64,000 bases of DNA from Microbacterium oleivorans. GTDB lineage: Bacteria; Actinomycetota; Actinomycetes; Actinomycetales; Microbacteriaceae. The number at the start of each line of letters is the position of its first letter. The stretch's first letter is position 1. Below, one piece after another: positions 16,390 to 24,001 of this stretch. The notes under the pieces were generated by a model that was given only the letters and a program-made list of their open reading frames with translations, searched no databases and was not told the DNA's origin. The stretch is taken from positions 1,278,766 through 1,342,765 of the forward strand of contig NZ_MAYO01000003.1 in assembly GCF_001691565.1 (NCBI RefSeq), written 5' to 3'. The position numbers were made by a program, and so were the translations under genes.

Positions 16390-17141
16390 GGCGCCCCGAA
16401 GCCGTGTCGCGCGAGGATCTTCTGCCCGGCCCCGGACCGCACGAACGCGATGAACGCGGCAGCCGCGTCGGGATTCGCGGCATCCTTCAGTGCGGCGATC
16501 GGATAACGGTTGACGACCTCATCGGCCCCCTCGGGCGCGATCGACGCGACGTCGCTGCGCCCGACGACATCGGTCGCGTACACGAGGCCCGCATCGGCTT
16601 CGCCCGCCGCGACCTTGGTCAGCACCGCCGTGACGTTCTGCTCGAGGCTCGCGGCGTCGACGGTCACGCCCGCTGCGGAGAGCAGCTTCGCGGATGCCGC
16701 GCCGCACGGCACTTCGGGAGCGCACAGCACCGTGACGAGATCCGCGAGGTCGGCCAGCGTCTCGACCTTCTTCGGGTTGCCCGCCGGCACCGTGATCACC
16801 AGCGTGTTAGAGGCGAACACCGCGGGGTCGAGCGCGAACGGCGACACCTTCGCCATCGTGGCCTCGTCGGCCGACGCGAACACGTCAGCCGGCGCACCCT
16901 CGGCGATCTGCGTCGCCAGGGTCGACGATCCGTCGTAGACGGGGCTGATCTCCACCTCCGGATGCTTCGCCGTGAACGCCTCAGCGATCTCGTCGAACGA
17001 GCCCTTGAGGGATGCCGCGGCATAGACCGTCAGCGAACCGCCGAGCTGGTCGCCGGAGGGCGACGGCACGGACGCCGCGCACCCGGTGAGGAGGAGCGCG
17101 AGCGCGCCGAGGGCGAGCGGCCGGAGCAGGGCACGACGCAT
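16386..17141 (-). CDS. modA: Molybdate-binding lipoprotein ModA
   Basis: 251 residues. Lipobox LLLTGC with Cys21, then the periplasmic-binding-protein fold with the ModA signatures LTVYAAASLKGSFDEIAEAF, YDGSSTLATQIAEGAPADVFASAD and GLVYATDVVG, which contribute serine and tyrosine contacts to the oxyanion. Captures molybdate (possibly tungstate) outside the membrane and passes it to ModBC. The start lies just after the stop of the TOBE/HTH regulator, so the regulator is the operon's first gene. Confidence 0.95.
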   Translation of the reverse strand: MRRALLRPLALGALALLLTGCAASVPSPSGDQLGGSLTVYAAASLKGSFDEIAEAFTAKHPEVEISPVYDGSSTLATQIAEGAPADVFASADEATMAKVSPFALDPAVFASNTLVITVPAGNPKKVETLADLADLVTVLCAPEVPCGAASAKLLSAAGVTVDAASLEQNVTAVLTKVAAGEADAGLVYATDVVGRSDVASIAPEGADEVVNRYPIAALKDAANPDAAAAFIAFVRSGAGQKILARHGFGAP

Positions 17142-17142
17142 C

Positions 17143-17535
17143 TCACTCCCCCGCCAGCTCGACGACGACGTTCGTCGCCTTGACCGAGGCCCGCGCGAGG
17201 GTGCCGACGTCGAGCTGCAGCTCGCGCACCGCCTCGGCGGACAGAAGCGAGACGACGCGATGGGGACCGGACTGGATGTCGACCTGCGCCATGACGCCGT
17301 CGATCTGCACGCGCGTCACGATCCCGACGAAGCTGTTGCGCGCGCTGGAGCGGTGCTCGTATCCGTCACCCGGGTCGTTCGCCACCGAGACCGCGAAGGC
17401 GGCGAGCGCCTCGCCGGGGATCTCGGCGGGCACGGCATCGGTCACCGGCAGCAGCCCCTGGTCGATCCAGCGACGCACCGAGTCGTCGCTCACGCCGAGA
17501 AGACGAGCGGCTCGCGCCACACGGTAGGTCGTCAT
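17143..17535 (-). CDS. Molybdenum-responsive HTH/TOBE regulator (molybdopterin-binding, Mop-like)
   Basis: 130 residues in two parts: an N-terminal MerR/excisionase-type winged helix (YRVARAARLLGVSDDSVRRWIDQGLLP, about 3-30) and a C-terminal single TOBE domain (about 60-128, RNSFVGIVTRVQIDGVMAQVDIQSGPHRVVSLLSAEAVREL) that binds oxyanions. The combination is common in Actinobacteria beside modABC and would link molybdate level to DNA binding; direct evidence is lacking. Start at 17535 (MTTYRV) rather than 17553 by comparison with the HTH. A 22-base palindrome 40 bases upstream is a likely operator, placed between this gene and divergent moeB. Confidence 0.88.
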   Translation of the reverse strand: MTTYRVARAARLLGVSDDSVRRWIDQGLLPVTDAVPAEIPGEALAAFAVSVANDPGDGYEHRSSARNSFVGIVTRVQIDGVMAQVDIQSGPHRVVSLLSAEAVRELQLDVGTLARASVKATNVVVELAGE

Positions 17536-17574
17536 GCGTCGATCATGCCGCATGCGCGGGTTGTGGAGGCGTTT

Positions 17575-17596
17575 GAAATCCGCATCCGCGGATTTC
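17575..17596. promoter_or_regulatory. Palindromic operator candidate between the mod regulator and moeB
   Basis: GAAATCCGC (17575-17583), 4-base spacer, GCGGATTTC (17588-17596): a perfect 9-bp inverted repeat. It lies 40 bases from the start of the minus-strand regulator and 42 bases upstream of the moeB -10 box, so one protein bound here could control both molybdenum operons. Confidence 0.6.
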
Positions 17597-17637
17597 GAGC
17601 CGGGCGCGGATCCGATCCCGCGGCATCCACATCGCCG

Positions 17638-17643
17638 TAAACT
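17638..17643 (+). promoter_or_regulatory. -10 box of leaderless promoter (moeB operon)
   Basis: TAAACT lies 6 nt before the ATG at 17650. Confidence 0.6.
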
Positions 17644-17649
17644 CGGGAC

Positions 17650-18432
17650 ATGCGCCCCCTGGTCGATCCCGTGTCAGAGTTGGATCCCGACGAGCGCAGG
17701 CGGACCGCTCGCCACACGGTGCTCAAGGGCATCGGCGACGAGGGGCAGCGGCGTCTCGCGAACACGCGCGTCGCCGTCGTCGGCGCCGGCGGCATCGGGT
17801 CGCCCGCGATCCTGGCCCTCGCCGCCGCGGGCGTCGGTGCCATCACCGTGATCGACGACGACACCGTCGAGCTCCACAACCTGCAGCGCCAGATCGCGCA
17901 CCGCATCGAAGACATCGGCGTCCACAAGACCGAGAGCACCGTGCGCGCCGTCGCGGCACTGTCGCCCGTCACCGTCGTCACCCCGGTCACGGCACGCCTC
18001 GATGACGACAACGCGCAGGAGTTCTTCGCGGGTGCCGACATCGTGATCGACACGAGCGACTCGTTCGCTACGCGTCGCGCCGTCGCGGCCGCCACCGAGG
18101 CGATGGGGCTCCCCCTCGTCTGGGGAGCGGTCCGCGAGTGGCACGCGCAGGTCACCGTGTTCTGGTCGCGGCCGTCCGAGGGCGACCCGGTCGTCCTGAA
18201 CGATCTCTTCGCCGTCGGCACCGAGGGCGACCCGCCCACCTGTGCGCAGGTCGGGGTGCTCGGCGCCCTGTGCGTGCAGGTCGGCGGCATCCTCGCCACC
18301 GAGGTCGTGAAGCTCGCGATCGGCGTCGGCACGCCGCTGCTCGGCCGCATGCTCGTCCTCGACGCGCTCTCGAGCCGTCAGCACGAGATCCCGCTGCGGT
18401 CGGCCGCAACGGCTGCGGCGGCGAGCGCATGA
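17650..18432 (+). CDS. moeB: Molybdopterin-synthase adenylyltransferase MoeB (ThiF/E1-like)
   Basis: 260 residues of the E1/ThiF fold: nucleotide-binding VAVVGAGGIGSPAILALAAAGVG, the acidic IDDDTVELHNLQRQ loop with the arginine finger and the KTES lysine. It adenylates the C-terminal glycine of MoaD so that sulphur can be loaded. No rhodanese domain is fused, unlike MoeZ or MoeBR, so the sulphur donor must be separate. Only two cysteines are present, so the CxxC zinc pairs of the E. coli enzyme are missing. ATG leaderless; the stop overlaps moeA by 4 bases in the moeB-moeA-moaC-moaD operon. Confidence 0.92.
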   Translation: MRPLVDPVSELDPDERRRTARHTVLKGIGDEGQRRLANTRVAVVGAGGIGSPAILALAAAGVGAITVIDDDTVELHNLQRQIAHRIEDIGVHKTESTVRAVAALSPVTVVTPVTARLDDDNAQEFFAGADIVIDTSDSFATRRAVAAATEAMGLPLVWGAVREWHAQVTVFWSRPSEGDPVVLNDLFAVGTEGDPPTCAQVGVLGALCVQVGGILATEVVKLAIGVGTPLLGRMLVLDALSSRQHEIPLRSAATAAAASA

Positions 18433-19658
18433 GCGGGCTCCGCAGCGTCGAGGAACAGCTCGCGCGCGTCCTGGCCGCGGTCCGGACGCTTCCCACCGAG
18501 GTCGTCCCCGTCGGGACATCCGCCGGCCGCACGCTCGCGGCACCGGCCGTCGCCGCGCACGACATCCCCCTCTTCGACAACTCCGCGATGGACGGTTTCG
18601 CCGTGCGCGCCGCGGACGTGGCGGCGGCTGGGCCGGGGCATCCCGTCTCGCTGCGGGTCGTCGCGGACCTTCCCGCTGGGGTGTCGGACGACCCCGCGCT
18701 CTCGGAGGGCGAGGCGGCCCGGATCATGACGGGATCACCCACGCCCACCGATGCAGACGCGATCGTGCCGTTCGAGAACACCGCCGGCGGGCTCGCCGAA
18801 TCGCTCGACGTCGTCGAGGTGCTCGAGGCTCCCGCCGCCGGCGCGTTCATCCGTCGCCGCGGCGCGGACCTGCGCGCCGGTGACGTCGTCATCGCCGCCG
18901 GCGAGCGGATGGGACCGTTCCAGGTCGCCGCTGCCGTCGCCGCCGGGATCGACGAGGTGATGGTCGCCCGCGCGCCTCGTGTCGCGGTCGTCTCGACCGG
19001 CAGTGAGCTGACGGGCCCGGGTGAGCCTGTCCGCCGCGGGCTCATCCCCGATTCGAACGGGCCGCTCCTCGAGAACCTCCTCCCCGGGGCCGATGCCGAG
19101 GTCGTGATGGTCGCCCGCGTCGCGGACGACGGCGACGCGGTCGCGGAGGCCACCGCCGATGCTCGCGCCGCAGGGGCCGACGTCGTCGTCTTCACCGGCG
19201 GCGTGAGCGCAGGAGCCTACGAACCCGTGCGGGCCGCGTTCGACGGGCACGGCGAGGTCGAGTTCGCGAAGGTTTCGATGCAGCCCGGCAAACCGCAGGC
19301 CTTCGGCACGGTGGGAGACGGATGCCTCGTCTTCGGCCTTCCGGGAAACCCGGTCAGCGTCGCCGTGTCGTTCGAGGTGTTCGTGCGCCCCGCACTCTTG
19401 GCACTGCAGGGCCGGTCGGTCATCCACCGCGCCCACCTGACCATGACGGCGGCGGAGTCGTGGACCACCCCGCTCGGACGGCGCCAGTACCTGCCGGCCG
19501 TGGTCGATCTCGCGGCGCAGACCGTGCGCCCCGCGACGGCGGGCGGCTCGGGCTCGCACCTGGCCGGCGGGCTGGCACAGGCATCCGCTTTCGCGATCAT
19601 CCCCGCCGACGTCGCGAGCGTCGCCGTGGGCGACGCCGTGGATGTCATGCTGGTCTGA
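18429..19658 (+). CDS. moeA: Molybdopterin molybdenumtransferase MoeA
   Basis: 409 residues. Inserts molybdenum from molybdate into adenylylated molybdopterin. Typical features are the N-terminal DIPLFDNSAMDGFAVR segment, the double-psi barrel part RIMTGSPTPTDADAIVPFE, the MPT-binding domain with VAVVSTGSELTGPGEPVRRG and FTGGVSAGAYEP, and the C-terminal domain IV from about 330. ATG at 18429 overlaps the moeB stop by 4 bases; the frame is open upstream inside moeB and that part is not used. The stop overlaps moaC (TGATG). Confidence 0.95.
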   Translation: MSGLRSVEEQLARVLAAVRTLPTEVVPVGTSAGRTLAAPAVAAHDIPLFDNSAMDGFAVRAADVAAAGPGHPVSLRVVADLPAGVSDDPALSEGEAARIMTGSPTPTDADAIVPFENTAGGLAESLDVVEVLEAPAAGAFIRRRGADLRAGDVVIAAGERMGPFQVAAAVAAGIDEVMVARAPRVAVVSTGSELTGPGEPVRRGLIPDSNGPLLENLLPGADAEVVMVARVADDGDAVAEATADARAAGADVVVFTGGVSAGAYEPVRAAFDGHGEVEFAKVSMQPGKPQAFGTVGDGCLVFGLPGNPVSVAVSFEVFVRPALLALQGRSVIHRAHLTMTAAESWTTPLGRRQYLPAVVDLAAQTVRPATAGGSGSHLAGGLAQASAFAIIPADVASVAVGDAVDVMLV

Positions 19659-20143
19659 TGAGCTTCCCCCACCTCGATTCGGCCGGCCGCGCGCACATGG
19701 TCGACGTCACGGCGAAGGCCCCGACGGTCCGCACGGCCACCGCGCGCGGGTTCGTGCGGTGCAGCGCCGACGTCGTCGCCGCCCTCCGCGACGGCACCGC
19801 CCCGAAGGGCGACGTGCTGGCCGTCGCACGCATCGCCGGCATCCAGGCGGCGAAGTCGACGGCGACGCTCCTGCCCCTCGCCCACGTCATCGGTGTGCAC
19901 CGGGCATCCGTCGAACTCGACATCGTCGACGACGGCGTCGAGATCGAGGCGACCGTCGGCACTGCCGACCGCACCGGTGTCGAGATGGAGGCGATCACCG
20001 CGGTGTCCGTCACCGCCCTCGCCGTCGTCGACATGATCAAGGGCCTCGACCGCGCTGTGGTGATCGAGAACGTCCGCATCATCGCGAAATCGGGCGGCCG
20101 GTCGGGCGACTGGGTCCGGCCCGGCGAGGAGGACCCGTCATGA
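19658..20143 (+). CDS. moaC: Cyclic pyranopterin monophosphate synthase MoaC
   Basis: 161 residues, normal size. Converts the MoaA product 3',8-cyclo-GTP to cyclic pyranopterin monophosphate. Starts with SFPHLDSAGRAHMVDVTAKAPT, the usual MoaC N-terminus; KSTATLLPLAHVIGV and the GVEMEAITAVSVTALAVVDMIKGLD segment contain the conserved Lys, His, Glu-Met-Glu and Lys of the active site. ATG at 19658 shares one base with the moeA stop. Cotranscribed with moeB, moeA and moaD. Confidence 0.95.
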   Translation: MSFPHLDSAGRAHMVDVTAKAPTVRTATARGFVRCSADVVAALRDGTAPKGDVLAVARIAGIQAAKSTATLLPLAHVIGVHRASVELDIVDDGVEIEATVGTADRTGVEMEAITAVSVTALAVVDMIKGLDRAVVIENVRIIAKSGGRSGDWVRPGEEDPS

Positions 20144-20373
20144 CGCTCGTGCGCTACTTCGCAGCCGCCGCCGAGGCTGCCGGGACCGAGAGCGAGGAGC
20201 GCCCCGAGGCGACCCTCGCCGAGCTCCGCACCGCGATCCTCGACGAGCACCCCCAGCTGTGGTTCGTGCTGCCCGACTGCGCCGTACTCGTCGACGGCGT
20301 GCGGACCGACGGCGACACTCGGCTCGACGACGCACGCCTGATCGACGTCCTGCCGCCTTTCGCCGGCGGCTGA
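20140..20373 (+). CDS. moaD: Molybdopterin synthase small subunit MoaD
   Basis: 77 residues, ubiquitin-like. Ends in PPFAGG, the Gly-Gly tail that MoeB adenylates and that then carries the thiocarboxylate sulphur used by MoaE. The beta-grasp pattern is clear (TLVRYFAAAAEAAG, DCAVLVDGVRTDGDTRL). ATG at 20140 overlaps the moaC stop by 4 bases. Last gene of the operon and convergent with moaE, 15 bases apart; the two gene ends together form a 9-bp hairpin (20365-20373 with 20389-20397). Confidence 0.93.
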   Translation: MTLVRYFAAAAEAAGTESEERPEATLAELRTAILDEHPQLWFVLPDCAVLVDGVRTDGDTRLDDARLIDVLPPFAGG

Positions 20374-20388
20374 CGCAGCGGCCGAGCC

Positions 20389-20817
20389 TCAGCCGCCGAT
20401 GCCCTTCCACGCCGTCGTACCGTCGACCTCGAGCTGACGCTTCCAGACGGGCAGATCGGTCTTGATCGTCTCGATGACGGCGCGGCAGACCTCGAATGCC
20501 TCGGCCCGGTGCTCGGACGCGACGGCGATGACGACCGCGGCGTCACCGACGGCGAGGTTTCCGACGCGGTGGCTGACCGCGACGACGGCGCCCGAGGCGC
20601 CCGCCGCCTCGGCGGCGATACGGTGCAGGGTCGACTCGGCGTCGGGGTGAGCGCTGTACTCGAGCCCGATGACGGTGGTCGCGGCATCCGGATCGTTGTC
20701 GCGCACCCGGCCGACGAACGTCGTCACGGCACCGTACTTCGGGTCCTCGACGGCACGCAGGTGCGCATCGACGTCGAGGGCGGTCTCCTCGAGCCGGGCG
20801 ATCCGAACGATGTTCAC
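20389..20817 (-). CDS. moaE: Molybdopterin synthase catalytic subunit MoaE
   Basis: 142 residues. Transfers two sulphurs from MoaD thiocarboxylate to cyclic pyranopterin to make molybdopterin. The conserved GAVTTFVGRVRD, EYSAHPDAE, SHRVGNLAVGD and KTDLPVWKRQLEVDGTTAW segments, the last with the catalytic lysines, are all present. GTG start overlaps the mog stop by 4 bases, so it is coupled to mog on the minus strand rather than to moaD, its partner gene, which ends convergently. Confidence 0.95.
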   Translation of the reverse strand: MNIVRIARLEETALDVDAHLRAVEDPKYGAVTTFVGRVRDNDPDAATTVIGLEYSAHPDAESTLHRIAAEAAGASGAVVAVSHRVGNLAVGDAAVVIAVASEHRAEAFEVCRAVIETIKTDLPVWKRQLEVDGTTAWKGIGG

Positions 20818-21302
20818 GAGTGGTCTCCGCCTCTCACCTGGTCGACCACGTGCGTGGCGACCGACACGATCACAGGGATGCCGGAGCTCACCGCGCGCGG
20901 CGACCCCGGCAGATTGACGATCAGGGCTCCCTCGGGGTCGACGACACCCGCGATGCCGCGGGAGATCACCGACAGCGGGGTGTCTCCCAGGCCGACACGA
21001 CGGAGCTCCTCGGCGATGCCCGGGAGCGACCGGGTCACGACGCGTCCGGTGCCCTCGGGCGTCTGGTCGCGGGGACCGACGCCGGTGCCCCCGGTCGTGA
21101 CGACGAGTCGGGCGCCGGTGGCGACGGCGCGGCGCAAGGCAGCCTCGACGGAATCGGCACCGTCGGGGACGACCTCGAGCCCGGCGACCTCAATGCCCGC
21201 GGCTTCGAGCAGCTGCACGGCGAGCGGGCCGCCGCGGTCCTCGCGCTCGCCCGAGGCGGAGCGGTCGGACACCGTGATCACGACAGCGCGAAGGGACGTC
21301 AC
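20814..21302 (-). CDS. mog: Molybdopterin adenylyltransferase (MogA/MoaB family)
   Basis: 162 residues. Adenylates molybdopterin to give the MoeA substrate. The family motif VVTTGGTGVGPRDQTPE and the GIPVIVSVATHVVDQV C-terminal part are typical of the Actinobacterial MogA/MoaB form. GTG at 21302 follows a TAGGGT box 6 nt upstream, so it is leaderless and heads a mog-moaE pair. Whether to call it mog or moaB is convention; no second copy is in the window. Confidence 0.92.
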   Translation of the reverse strand: MTSLRAVVITVSDRSASGEREDRGGPLAVQLLEAAGIEVAGLEVVPDGADSVEAALRRAVATGARLVVTTGGTGVGPRDQTPEGTGRVVTRSLPGIAEELRRVGLGDTPLSVISRGIAGVVDPEGALIVNLPGSPRAVSSGIPVIVSVATHVVDQVRGGDHS

Positions 21303-21308
21303 GTGCTC

Positions 21309-21314
21309 ACCCTA
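21309..21314 (-). promoter_or_regulatory. -10 box of leaderless promoter (mog-moaE)
   Basis: TAGGGT on the minus strand lies 6 nt before the GTG at 21302. Confidence 0.6.
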
Positions 21315-21325
21315 GGCCGTGTGGG

Positions 21326-22885
21326 TCACGACACGGTGACGAGCGAACGCTGCCAACCCGACGAGCCGTTCGGGGCGATCGCGGCGCGCTCCTCGATCTG
21401 CATGTCGCCGTTCTTGTTGATCGCGCGGACCGCCACGTAGTGCGTGCCGGGCTCGGCATCCCATTCGAGGACCCACTGCACCCAGGTGTCCTCGTTGATG
21501 GGGGTGGACAGCTTGGCCGGCATCCACTCGCCGTTGTCGATGCTGACCTCGACGCGTTCGATGCCGACGGTCTGCGCCCAGGCGACGCCTGCGATCGGAA
21601 CCTTGCCGGCTTTCACAGGGCTGCCGCTCTTCGGGGTGTCGACGCGCGACGAGAACTTGATCGGCGCTTCGGCGCTGTAGCCGCGCGGGGTCCAGTACGC
21701 CTCGTCCTCGGCGAACGTCGTGATTTTGAGCTCCGTGACCCACTTCGTCGCGGAGACGTAGCCGTAGAGACCGGGGATGACCATACGGACGGGGAAGCCG
21801 TGCTCTGGCGGGAGCGGCTCGCCGTTCATCGCGACGGCGAGGATCGCATCGAGATTCTCGTCCGTTCCGGCCGAGAGCGGGGTGCTCGCGGTGTAGCCGT
21901 CGACGCTGGTCGAGAGGATCATGTCGGCGCCCGCCTTCGGGCCCGCCATCTTGAGGACCTCTCGGAGCGGCACGCCCTGCCAGATCGCGTTGCCGACGAG
22001 GTTGCCGCCGACCTCGTTCGAGACGCAGGTGAGCGTGATCGCGTACTCGTCGAGGCCCATGTCGAGCAGGTCCTGGAAGCTGAGCTCCACGCGCTTCTCG
22101 ACCATGCCGTCGATGACGAGGCGCCAGGTCGAAGGGTCGACGTTGGGAACGGTCAGCGCCGTGTCGACGCGGTAGAAGTCGGCGTTCGGGGTGATGAGCG
22201 GGCTGATGCCCTCGACGTCGAGCTCCGCGCCCGACGGGATCGTCACCTTCGACTTCGGGGCGGGCAGCTTGAGGGCACGACGGATGGCGTCGGCGGATGC
22301 GGTGGCTGCGCTCACCGTGCGGGCGGCGATGCCGACGATGACGGCGGATGCCCCCGCGATGCCGGTCATCAGCAGGAAACGCCGACGATCCAGGCCGTCG
22401 TCACGGGTGTCGGCCGTCGACGTGCGCGCGTCTCGCCAGGCCCGCAGCCTGCGGCCCAGGAGGAACAGGATGGCCGCGCCGCCGATCGTGCCGAGCAGCG
22501 GCGGAAGGAAGGCGAGCGCAGTCGCTTCGGCGCGGGTGATGATGGCCGCGCCCGACAGGACTCCTGCCAGCACCAGCGCGATCGCTCCGAGCGGGGGCCG
22601 GACGTACTCGAGAATGCCGGCGATCGCCGAGGCGATCACGACCGCGAGGCCGAGCCCCGCGAGGAGCGCGATCTTGTCGTATTCGCCGAACGTCGAGATC
22701 GCGAACTCCTTCAGCGGACGCGGGACGATGTCGATCACGAACGCGCCGACGGCGAGGATCGGACTCGCCGTGCTCGCGAAGATCAGCGCGGCCAGCTCGG
22801 CGATCGCGAGGAAGACGGCGCCCCCGACCAGACCCGAGACGGCCGCCCAGAAGAAGAACCGCTTGCCTGTGATGTGAGTGCTCAT
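21326..22885 (-). CDS. Membrane-anchored sulfite-oxidase-family molybdoenzyme
   Basis: 519 residues. About five membrane helices (roughly 10-35, 44-60, 72-95, 100-117, 126-145), then a basic stretch LDRRRFLLMTGIAGASA at 165-181 that looks like an internal twin-arginine-type signal, then the oxidoreductase molybdopterin-binding domain (about 225-400) with the Mo-ligating cysteine Cys287 in TLTCVSNEVGG and the C-terminal Mo-co dimerisation domain (about 405-519). The family uses Mo-molybdopterin without a dinucleotide, which fits the absence of mobA here. Substrate unknown; possibilities are sulfite or oxidised methionine repair. ATG with GAAGGGATGAC; probable client of the surrounding cofactor genes. 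Confidence 0.92.
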   Translation of the reverse strand: MSTHITGKRFFFWAAVSGLVGGAVFLAIAELAALIFASTASPILAVGAFVIDIVPRPLKEFAISTFGEYDKIALLAGLGLAVVIASAIAGILEYVRPPLGAIALVLAGVLSGAAIITRAEATALAFLPPLLGTIGGAAILFLLGRRLRAWRDARTSTADTRDDGLDRRRFLLMTGIAGASAVIVGIAARTVSAATASADAIRRALKLPAPKSKVTIPSGAELDVEGISPLITPNADFYRVDTALTVPNVDPSTWRLVIDGMVEKRVELSFQDLLDMGLDEYAITLTCVSNEVGGNLVGNAIWQGVPLREVLKMAGPKAGADMILSTSVDGYTASTPLSAGTDENLDAILAVAMNGEPLPPEHGFPVRMVIPGLYGYVSATKWVTELKITTFAEDEAYWTPRGYSAEAPIKFSSRVDTPKSGSPVKAGKVPIAGVAWAQTVGIERVEVSIDNGEWMPAKLSTPINEDTWVQWVLEWDAEPGTHYVAVRAINKNGDMQIEERAAIAPNGSSGWQRSLVTVS

Positions 22886-22902
22886 GTCATCCCTTCAGGG
22901 TT

Positions 22903-22917
22903 TGTTCGTAGCGAACA
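22903..22917. promoter_or_regulatory. Inverted repeat upstream of the molybdoenzyme gene
   Basis: TGTTCG-TAG-CGAACA, 15 bases, perfect apart from the centre, 18-32 bases before the ATG at 22885. It may be an operator or a small leader hairpin. The half-sites are in the opposite order to the actinobacterial LexA box, so an SOS role is unlikely. Confidence 0.4.
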
Positions 22918-23030
22918 CCGATTCGGATGCACCGGGCTGCGGCGATGACATGCGTGACGGGCTTGCGCGTCTCACTCTGACGCAGATGGCGGCCTGAAAC
23001 TCCCTCTTGCGGATGCGGGACGGATGACCT

Positions 23031-23858
23031 TCACCCCGCGAACGGCCACGCCACCGTCAGCCGCAGCGGCTCGTCGTCGCGCGGTGAGTTGTGCCAGATC
23101 TCCCGCGGCGGGCCGATGGGGGTGCGACCCGCATCCGTGATCCAGGCGTGCACCTCGTCGTAGAGGGCGAGGATCTCGGGGAAGTCGGTCTCGCGACCTT
23201 CGGCGTGACGGAGCGCAACCTGGCCGCCGGTCATCCGGTAGCTGCGCACGTCGTCGGCGCCGTCGATGAGCCCATCGACGGGCAGGACGATCTCGAGTGG
23301 GCCGTTCGAGTCGTCGGTGACGGGCGCGTGGAAGACCCCGAAGGCATCCCCCGTCACCTGCAGGCCCGCCCCCGCGGCGACCTGGCGCAGGTGGTGGACC
23401 TCGTCGTGAATGATCCAGTCCATCTCGTGCGGCGCCATCCGGCGCATCACGCTCAGGACGGGGCGATCGCCCTCGATGGCGGTGTCGACAGCGGACATCT
23501 GAGTCTCCTTCGTGAGATGAAGCCGCGCCCGAGCGAGCACGACATGGTGAGCCTGCGTCCGACTATCCATCGCCGCTTTCGCCTCGTCGAGCATGGCGAC
23601 AGCGGCATCCGGATCCTCCTCGGACAGGCCGACGATCGCCGCGATCCGATCCAGCGACAGGTCGGCCGAGCGCAAGAGTGCGATCAGCCACCCCGTCTGA
23701 ACCTGGTCCGCCGAGTAGTAGCGATACCCGGTGTCCGCATCCACCCGGCGGGGAGCCAGGAGCCCCCGCTCGGCGTAGATCCGGAGCGCCTTCGCCGACA
23801 GCAACGTCGACGCGCCGAACCGGCCGGCGGTCATCCACTCGTCGTCTTCTGCAGTCAC
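23031..23858 (-). CDS. MerR-family transcriptional regulator with GyrI-like ligand domain
   Basis: 275 residues: MerR winged helix (about 9-75, RFGASTLLSAKALRIYAERGLLAPRRVDADTGYRYYS), a coiled-coil dimerisation helix (about 80-120), and a C-terminal GyrI/AraC-effector-like domain from about 130 (FGVFHAPVTDDSNGPLEIVLPV, YRMTGGQVALRHAEGRETDFPE) that binds cationic or aromatic drugs in relatives such as BmrR. Acts on its own promoter, which shows the canonical 19-bp MerR spacer with a dyad. No efflux gene lies beside it, so its target elsewhere is unknown. GTG start set by the -10 box 6 nt upstream. Confidence 0.9.
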   Translation of the reverse strand: MTAEDDEWMTAGRFGASTLLSAKALRIYAERGLLAPRRVDADTGYRYYSADQVQTGWLIALLRSADLSLDRIAAIVGLSEEDPDAAVAMLDEAKAAMDSRTQAHHVVLARARLHLTKETQMSAVDTAIEGDRPVLSVMRRMAPHEMDWIIHDEVHHLRQVAAGAGLQVTGDAFGVFHAPVTDDSNGPLEIVLPVDGLIDGADDVRSYRMTGGQVALRHAEGRETDFPEILALYDEVHAWITDAGRTPIGPPREIWHNSPRDDEPLRLTVAWPFAG

Positions 23859-23864
23859 AGGTTC

Positions 23865-23895
23865 ACCTTCAGCCCTGCCCCAAGGGCGAGGTCAA
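23865..23895 (-). promoter_or_regulatory. MerR-type promoter/operator of the regulator gene
   Basis: On the minus strand TTGACC (23890-23895), a 19-base spacer with partial dyad, then GAAGGT (23865-23870), 6 nt before the GTG. A 19-base spacer is the hallmark of MerR-controlled promoters. Confidence 0.65.
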
Positions 23896-24001
23896 GCGCC
23901 CGTTCGACACTCGGAGCATGGCACAAGGCCCCGCAGGCGCGCTCGGGTAGCGTGGATCTTCGGCGAACTCGCCGAGAGGTACCGCGCGGGGGGCGTAGGA
24001 C

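Noticed and set aside
15611..16483. N-terminal extension of modC
   Set aside because: It is the modB gene in a different frame; modC starts at 15610 by 4-base coupling.
20365..20397. Intrinsic terminator between moaD and moaE
   Set aside because: The 9-bp hairpin is made of coding ends of both genes, has a 15-base loop and no T-run; it could still act weakly but is not listed as a terminator.
22903..22917. LexA/SOS box
   Set aside because: Half-sites are GTTCG then CGAAC, the reverse of the actinobacterial CGAAC-N4-GTTCG order.
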